Shown one piece after another: positions 5,167 through 7,583 of a DNA stretch of 7,583 nt. The notes under the pieces were generated by a model. The model was given only the letters and a program-made list of their open reading frames with translations, was not told the origin of the DNA and ran no database searches. The first letter of the stretch is position 1; every line of letters begins with the position of its first letter. The DNA is from Planctomycetota bacterium (GTDB lineage Bacteria; Planctomycetota; GCA-002687715; DRQF01), in assembly GCA_024275615.1 (NCBI GenBank), contig JAJRYU010000648.1:1-7583 (forward strand), read 5' to 3'. A program made the translations under genes and the position numbers.

Positions 5167-6378
5167 ATGAAAAGACGTGACTCAATTCCGCCGCTCCAAG
5201 GCCCATTATTCACAAGAGCCCGGATCTTCCTTGCTATGGGGCTATGCATCGCCTTTTTCCCGCTTGGCTCGTGCACGACATCACCCAGGGCCGGAAGTCG
5301 CGTAACCGCAGAGGGTGGCATTGAGCTGGCGCGACAGGAAATCAATCAGGGTCACTACGAAAGTGCCCTGAGTTTCTTGAAGGAATCGAGATTCAAAGCT
5401 GAAGATCCTCGACAACGCGCTGAGGTCAATCTACTGACTGGAGATTGTCATTTGGCGCTCAACAAGTACGCCGCGGCAATCAGTGCCTATTTTCGTGCTA
5501 GAAGCGCCAACGTAGACAACGACTCGGAGACGACGTATCTCGTATCAATGGGCTTGGCGCAAGCATTTGAAGCTCAGGATCGATGGGTGTCTGCAGAGCG
5601 ACACTTCCTCGAAGCCGTGTCTTTCACGAAAGATCCCAAACTCCAGGATCGTGCCTTACTTCGACTCGGCAAAGGCAGTCTAAAAAGAGGACGGCTTGAT
5701 AGAGCGCAAAGTTATCGTGACAAGTTCCACGACAATTCGGAGTTTGGTTTTGCTGAGTTCGTACAGACGCTCGAACTAGAGCAAAGAAAACACGGCAAGT
5801 CTCGGACAAAGACGACAGATATTTCGTTGCCAACGGTCTTGGCTCCAGAGATTCTCGGACGCGCGATTTGGGGCGCAAGGCGTATTCGTCCGTCAGGAAA
5901 GCCCGTCACGATGACAAAACCCTGGCGTATGACTGTGCACCATGCTGCTTCTCCGGACATTCCTCCCACGGCCATGGCGGACGCGGCGGCCCAGATGCGT
6001 GCATACCAGAAGTTTCACCAAGATACGCGCGGTTGGGCAGACATCGCTTACCACTATTTGATCGATGGGTCAGGTCGTATTTGGCAAGGCAGAGAAATGA
6101 AATGGGAAGGTGCCCATGCTGGCAATTCGAAACTGAACAAGGGTAATATCGGCGTCTGCCTGATGGGGAATTTTGTCAAACGTGATCCTACCCCCAGCCA
6201 AAAGCGTGCCCTCAAGCAACTCCTAAGCTGGCTCTGCGAAACCCACGGGATTCATCCAAGATTTATCTACAGTCACCGTTCGATTCTGAAAAACACTCCG
6301 AAGAAATCGACTCTGTGTCCAGGTGCCCATCTGGATGCGTATCTCAGACGAATAAAGCCCTTCTTGCCCCGCCCATAG
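5167..6378 (+). CDS. TPR-containing lipoprotein N-acetylmuramoyl-L-alanine amidase (Amidase_2/PGRP)
   Basis: The predicted protein of 403 residues has three parts. First is a lipoprotein signal (KRR start, hydrophobic 20-33, lipobox LGSC with Cys36). Next is a helical TPR-like region, about 45-190 (INQGHYESALSFL, LALNKYAAAISAYFRA, QDRWVSAERHFLEA, KRGRLDRAQSY). Last is a C-terminal Amidase_2 domain, about 225-400. The zinc-amidase signature is present: MTVHHAAS (His258/259), WADIAYHYLIDGSGRIWQGR (Tyr295), EGAHAGNSKLNKGNIGVCLMGNF, SHRS (His370) and CPGAHL (Cys384). Such enzymes cut the bond between N-acetylmuramic acid and L-alanine in peptidoglycan. The TPR part probably binds partner envelope proteins. 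ATG 5167 is chosen because the export signal begins there. The frame is open further upstream, but that part is antisense to the HD gene. No clear ribosome site is seen. It converges with the dCTP deaminase gene. Confidence 0.9.
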   Translation: MKRRDSIPPLQGPLFTRARIFLAMGLCIAFFPLGSCTTSPRAGSRVTAEGGIELARQEINQGHYESALSFLKESRFKAEDPRQRAEVNLLTGDCHLALNKYAAAISAYFRARSANVDNDSETTYLVSMGLAQAFEAQDRWVSAERHFLEAVSFTKDPKLQDRALLRLGKGSLKRGRLDRAQSYRDKFHDNSEFGFAEFVQTLELEQRKHGKSRTKTTDISLPTVLAPEILGRAIWGARRIRPSGKPVTMTKPWRMTVHHAASPDIPPTAMADAAAQMRAYQKFHQDTRGWADIAYHYLIDGSGRIWQGREMKWEGAHAGNSKLNKGNIGVCLMGNFVKRDPTPSQKRALKQLLSWLCETHGIHPRFIYSHRSILKNTPKKSTLCPGAHLDAYLRRIKPFLPRP

Positions 6379-6394
6379 CTGCCTTACGAGACAA

Positions 6395-7546
6395 TCAAAA
6401 GTCAGAAAAAAACTTTGATAATCTAGGGCCACGTTGCGTGGCGTAATGACTTGTTCCCGTGCTTCCATAGGCTTGGCCCGTTTCTCCGCAGAGCCTTTCA
6501 AAAGCCATCTTGCAAATGGGCTGGCTATGCCTCAAGACCAAATCGTCGTCGTAGGGGCGCACTTCGAGAACAGCTGGAGTTCCCGACATTTCTCCTGCTG
6601 TTCCATAACCGAACCCAGGATCAAAAAACCCAGCATAGTGGGCGCGGAACTCACCGGCAGTCGTCTCGTAGGGCAACATTTCCACAGCAAATTCAGTGGG
6701 AACTCTCAAGTACTCCAAAGTGCTCAGAATGTAAAAGCGCCCTTTCATCAACAGCAGCCGTCCGTTCTTCGGTTTCTTGATCGGATCAAAAAACTCATCG
6801 GGATCGTGAGACTCAAGCTGATCGAGCAACAGAGGCTCCGGCGATTTCTTGGCGACAAAACCAACGATCTCTTGGTCAAGATCAACTGACATCATCAAAC
6901 CGTGATCGAGGACGGAGTCGTTGAGTTCAATGGGTTGACCGAACTTGCTGTAGAGCAACGGCAACCTACCATTCAACTGCTGCAATTCTTGGTCGTTGAG
7001 GATTTGGCGTACACCATAGAAGATCGCTTGGTTCAAAGAAAGACCGGCGTGGACGCGGATGTCGAAGGACTTGGAAATAACCTCGATCCAAAGCTCCCCC
7101 TGATAACCCCGCTTGTGCTTTTCGTAGCGGGGATTGCCATCGCTAATGGTACGCGTCTGCAAATCAATGCGGCCGGTACTGCTCTTGTTGTTGGTATAGG
7201 CACCGATCGTGTCCGGTAGGTCGAGCGATTCGTTGAGACGAATTAGATAGACTTGACTGCGATCCAAGAAGGTCGGCGTCGACAAGTCCAAAGGGCGAGC
7301 ATGAAAACTATCGAGGGCCTCCCTGACTCCCTCCCCCCTCAAAGGCAAAATCGAACCTGGCAACTTGTAGGCTTCGCACGACAACGTCAAATCCAAGCTT
7401 GAAGGCTGGAATTGACTTTCGGCAATCGAGTCATCAGGAATGATGAATCCTTGATCAACGAGTGATCGAATAGATTCTGCCGTCAGAGCACCTTTGATAT
7501 CGGAAAAGTTCTCAGCCGAGGACTGGGACATGATCTCATTCTTCAT
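6395..7546 (-). CDS. dcd: 2'-Deoxycytidine 5'-triphosphate deaminase, two-domain form
   Basis: dCTP deaminase converts dCTP to dUTP, feeding dUMP and thymidylate synthesis. The 383-residue protein is about twice the length of E. coli Dcd (193) and fits the long DCD family. The N-terminal half has QPSSLDLTL (47-55), NNKSSTGRIDLQ (119-130, compare the RSSLARLGL loop) and YQGELWIEV with Glu155. The C-terminal half has VPTEFAVEMLPYETTAGEFRAHYAGFFDPGFG (split here: VPTEF 282-286, HYAGFFDPGFG 303-313) and AVLEVR with Glu328, matching the DPGWxG...VLEF element of Dcd. It looks like two fused dUTPase-fold units, and both retain the glutamate at the expected strand. The start at 7546 has no strong ribosome site. 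A second in-frame ATG at 7531 (five residues shorter) is equally possible. It ends 16 bases from the convergent amidase stop, with no terminator visible between them. Confidence 0.85.
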   Translation of the reverse strand: MKNEIMSQSSAENFSDIKGALTAESIRSLVDQGFIIPDDSIAESQFQPSSLDLTLSCEAYKLPGSILPLRGEGVREALDSFHARPLDLSTPTFLDRSQVYLIRLNESLDLPDTIGAYTNNKSSTGRIDLQTRTISDGNPRYEKHKRGYQGELWIEVISKSFDIRVHAGLSLNQAIFYGVRQILNDQELQQLNGRLPLLYSKFGQPIELNDSVLDHGLMMSVDLDQEIVGFVAKKSPEPLLLDQLESHDPDEFFDPIKKPKNGRLLLMKGRFYILSTLEYLRVPTEFAVEMLPYETTAGEFRAHYAGFFDPGFGYGTAGEMSGTPAVLEVRPYDDDLVLRHSQPICKMAFERLCGETGQAYGSTGTSHYATQRGPRLSKFFSDF

Positions 7547-7558
7547 GAAAAATCAGCC

Positions 7559-7583
7559 TGGAGGGCGCTATTTGCGCTCTCCA
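7559..7583. repeat. Inverted repeat at the right edge, possible terminator of an upstream gene
   Basis: Ten-base arms TGGAGGGCGC (7559-7568) and GCGCTCTCCA (7574-7583) flank TATTT. They pair fully on the plus strand with one G-U. On the minus strand the same hairpin has one A-C mismatch and is followed after six bases by TTTTT, just before dcd. It could end a leftward gene lying beyond the window, or a plus-strand transcript. The window stops at the arm, so the flank cannot be read. Confidence 0.5.

Noticed and set aside
4776..5345. 189-residue minus-strand open frame
   Set aside because: It overlaps the HD gene in another frame and the amidase N-terminus on the opposite strand, and it has no recognisable motif.
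6379..6425. Hairpin between amidase and dcd (ATCAAAAG...CTTTGAT)
   Set aside because: The stem is weak, A/T-rich and bulged, and most of it lies inside the dcd coding end. It is not convincing as a bidirectional terminator.
6434..6889. 151-residue plus-strand open frame, with others at 6451-6780 and 6902-7219
   Set aside because: All are antisense to the well-supported dCTP deaminase and show no domain features.
1..7583. CRISPR array, insertion sequence, phage or toxin-antitoxin module
   Set aside because: No regularly spaced repeats, transposase or integrase motifs, terminal repeats or paired small toxin-like genes were seen on either strand.

Overview
This window comes from a diderm (Gram-negative-type) bacterium of moderate GC content. 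It has a predicted lipoprotein with a peptidoglycan amidase domain, a SecF translocase remnant and a tRNA without an encoded CCA end. The style of the amidase lipoprotein, the leftmost fragment and the small MshEN-like proteins hints at Planctomycetota or a relative, but the sequence alone does not fix the phylum.

Left edge (1-780): about 340 bases carry an internal piece of a leftward gene, a planctomycete-like protein with neither start nor stop. Its reading frame stops abruptly at about 340-349, where the C-terminal ~125 codons of secF begin on the + strand. Two unrelated gene interiors therefore meet head to head. This is either an assembly join or a real rearrangement breakpoint. A hairpin terminator closes secF.

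Middle left (781-2640): a membrane-anchored LysM protein is followed almost directly by a complete IscS-type cysteine desulfurase. Next come a tRNA-Gly(GCC) with its own promoter (TTGAGA, 16 nt, TATTAT) and a strong terminator.

Middle (2641-4395): a small, very acidic secreted protein of unknown function is read leftward from an AT-rich intergenic region. On its other side two tandem paralogues are read rightward (128 and 130 aa). Each is built of four ~24-residue motifs resembling the MshEN / type II secretion ATPase N-terminal motif, with no ATPase attached. A two-helix membrane protein converges on the second paralogue and overlaps its 3' end by 58 bp.

Right (4396-7583): an HD-superfamily hydrolase (leftward) is divergent from a lipoprotein combining TPR-like repeats with an Amidase_2/PGRP domain. 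Converging on the latter is a long, two-domain dCTP deaminase. An almost perfect inverted repeat ends the window.

There is no single pathway. Envelope functions (SecF, LysM, amidase lipoprotein, small secreted and membrane proteins) are interspersed with housekeeping metabolism (IscS sulfur transfer, dCTP deamination for dUMP supply, tRNA). The most unusual items are the left-edge junction and the paired four-repeat MshEN-like proteins, which could be stand-alone ligand (perhaps cyclic-di-GMP) sensing or adaptor modules.
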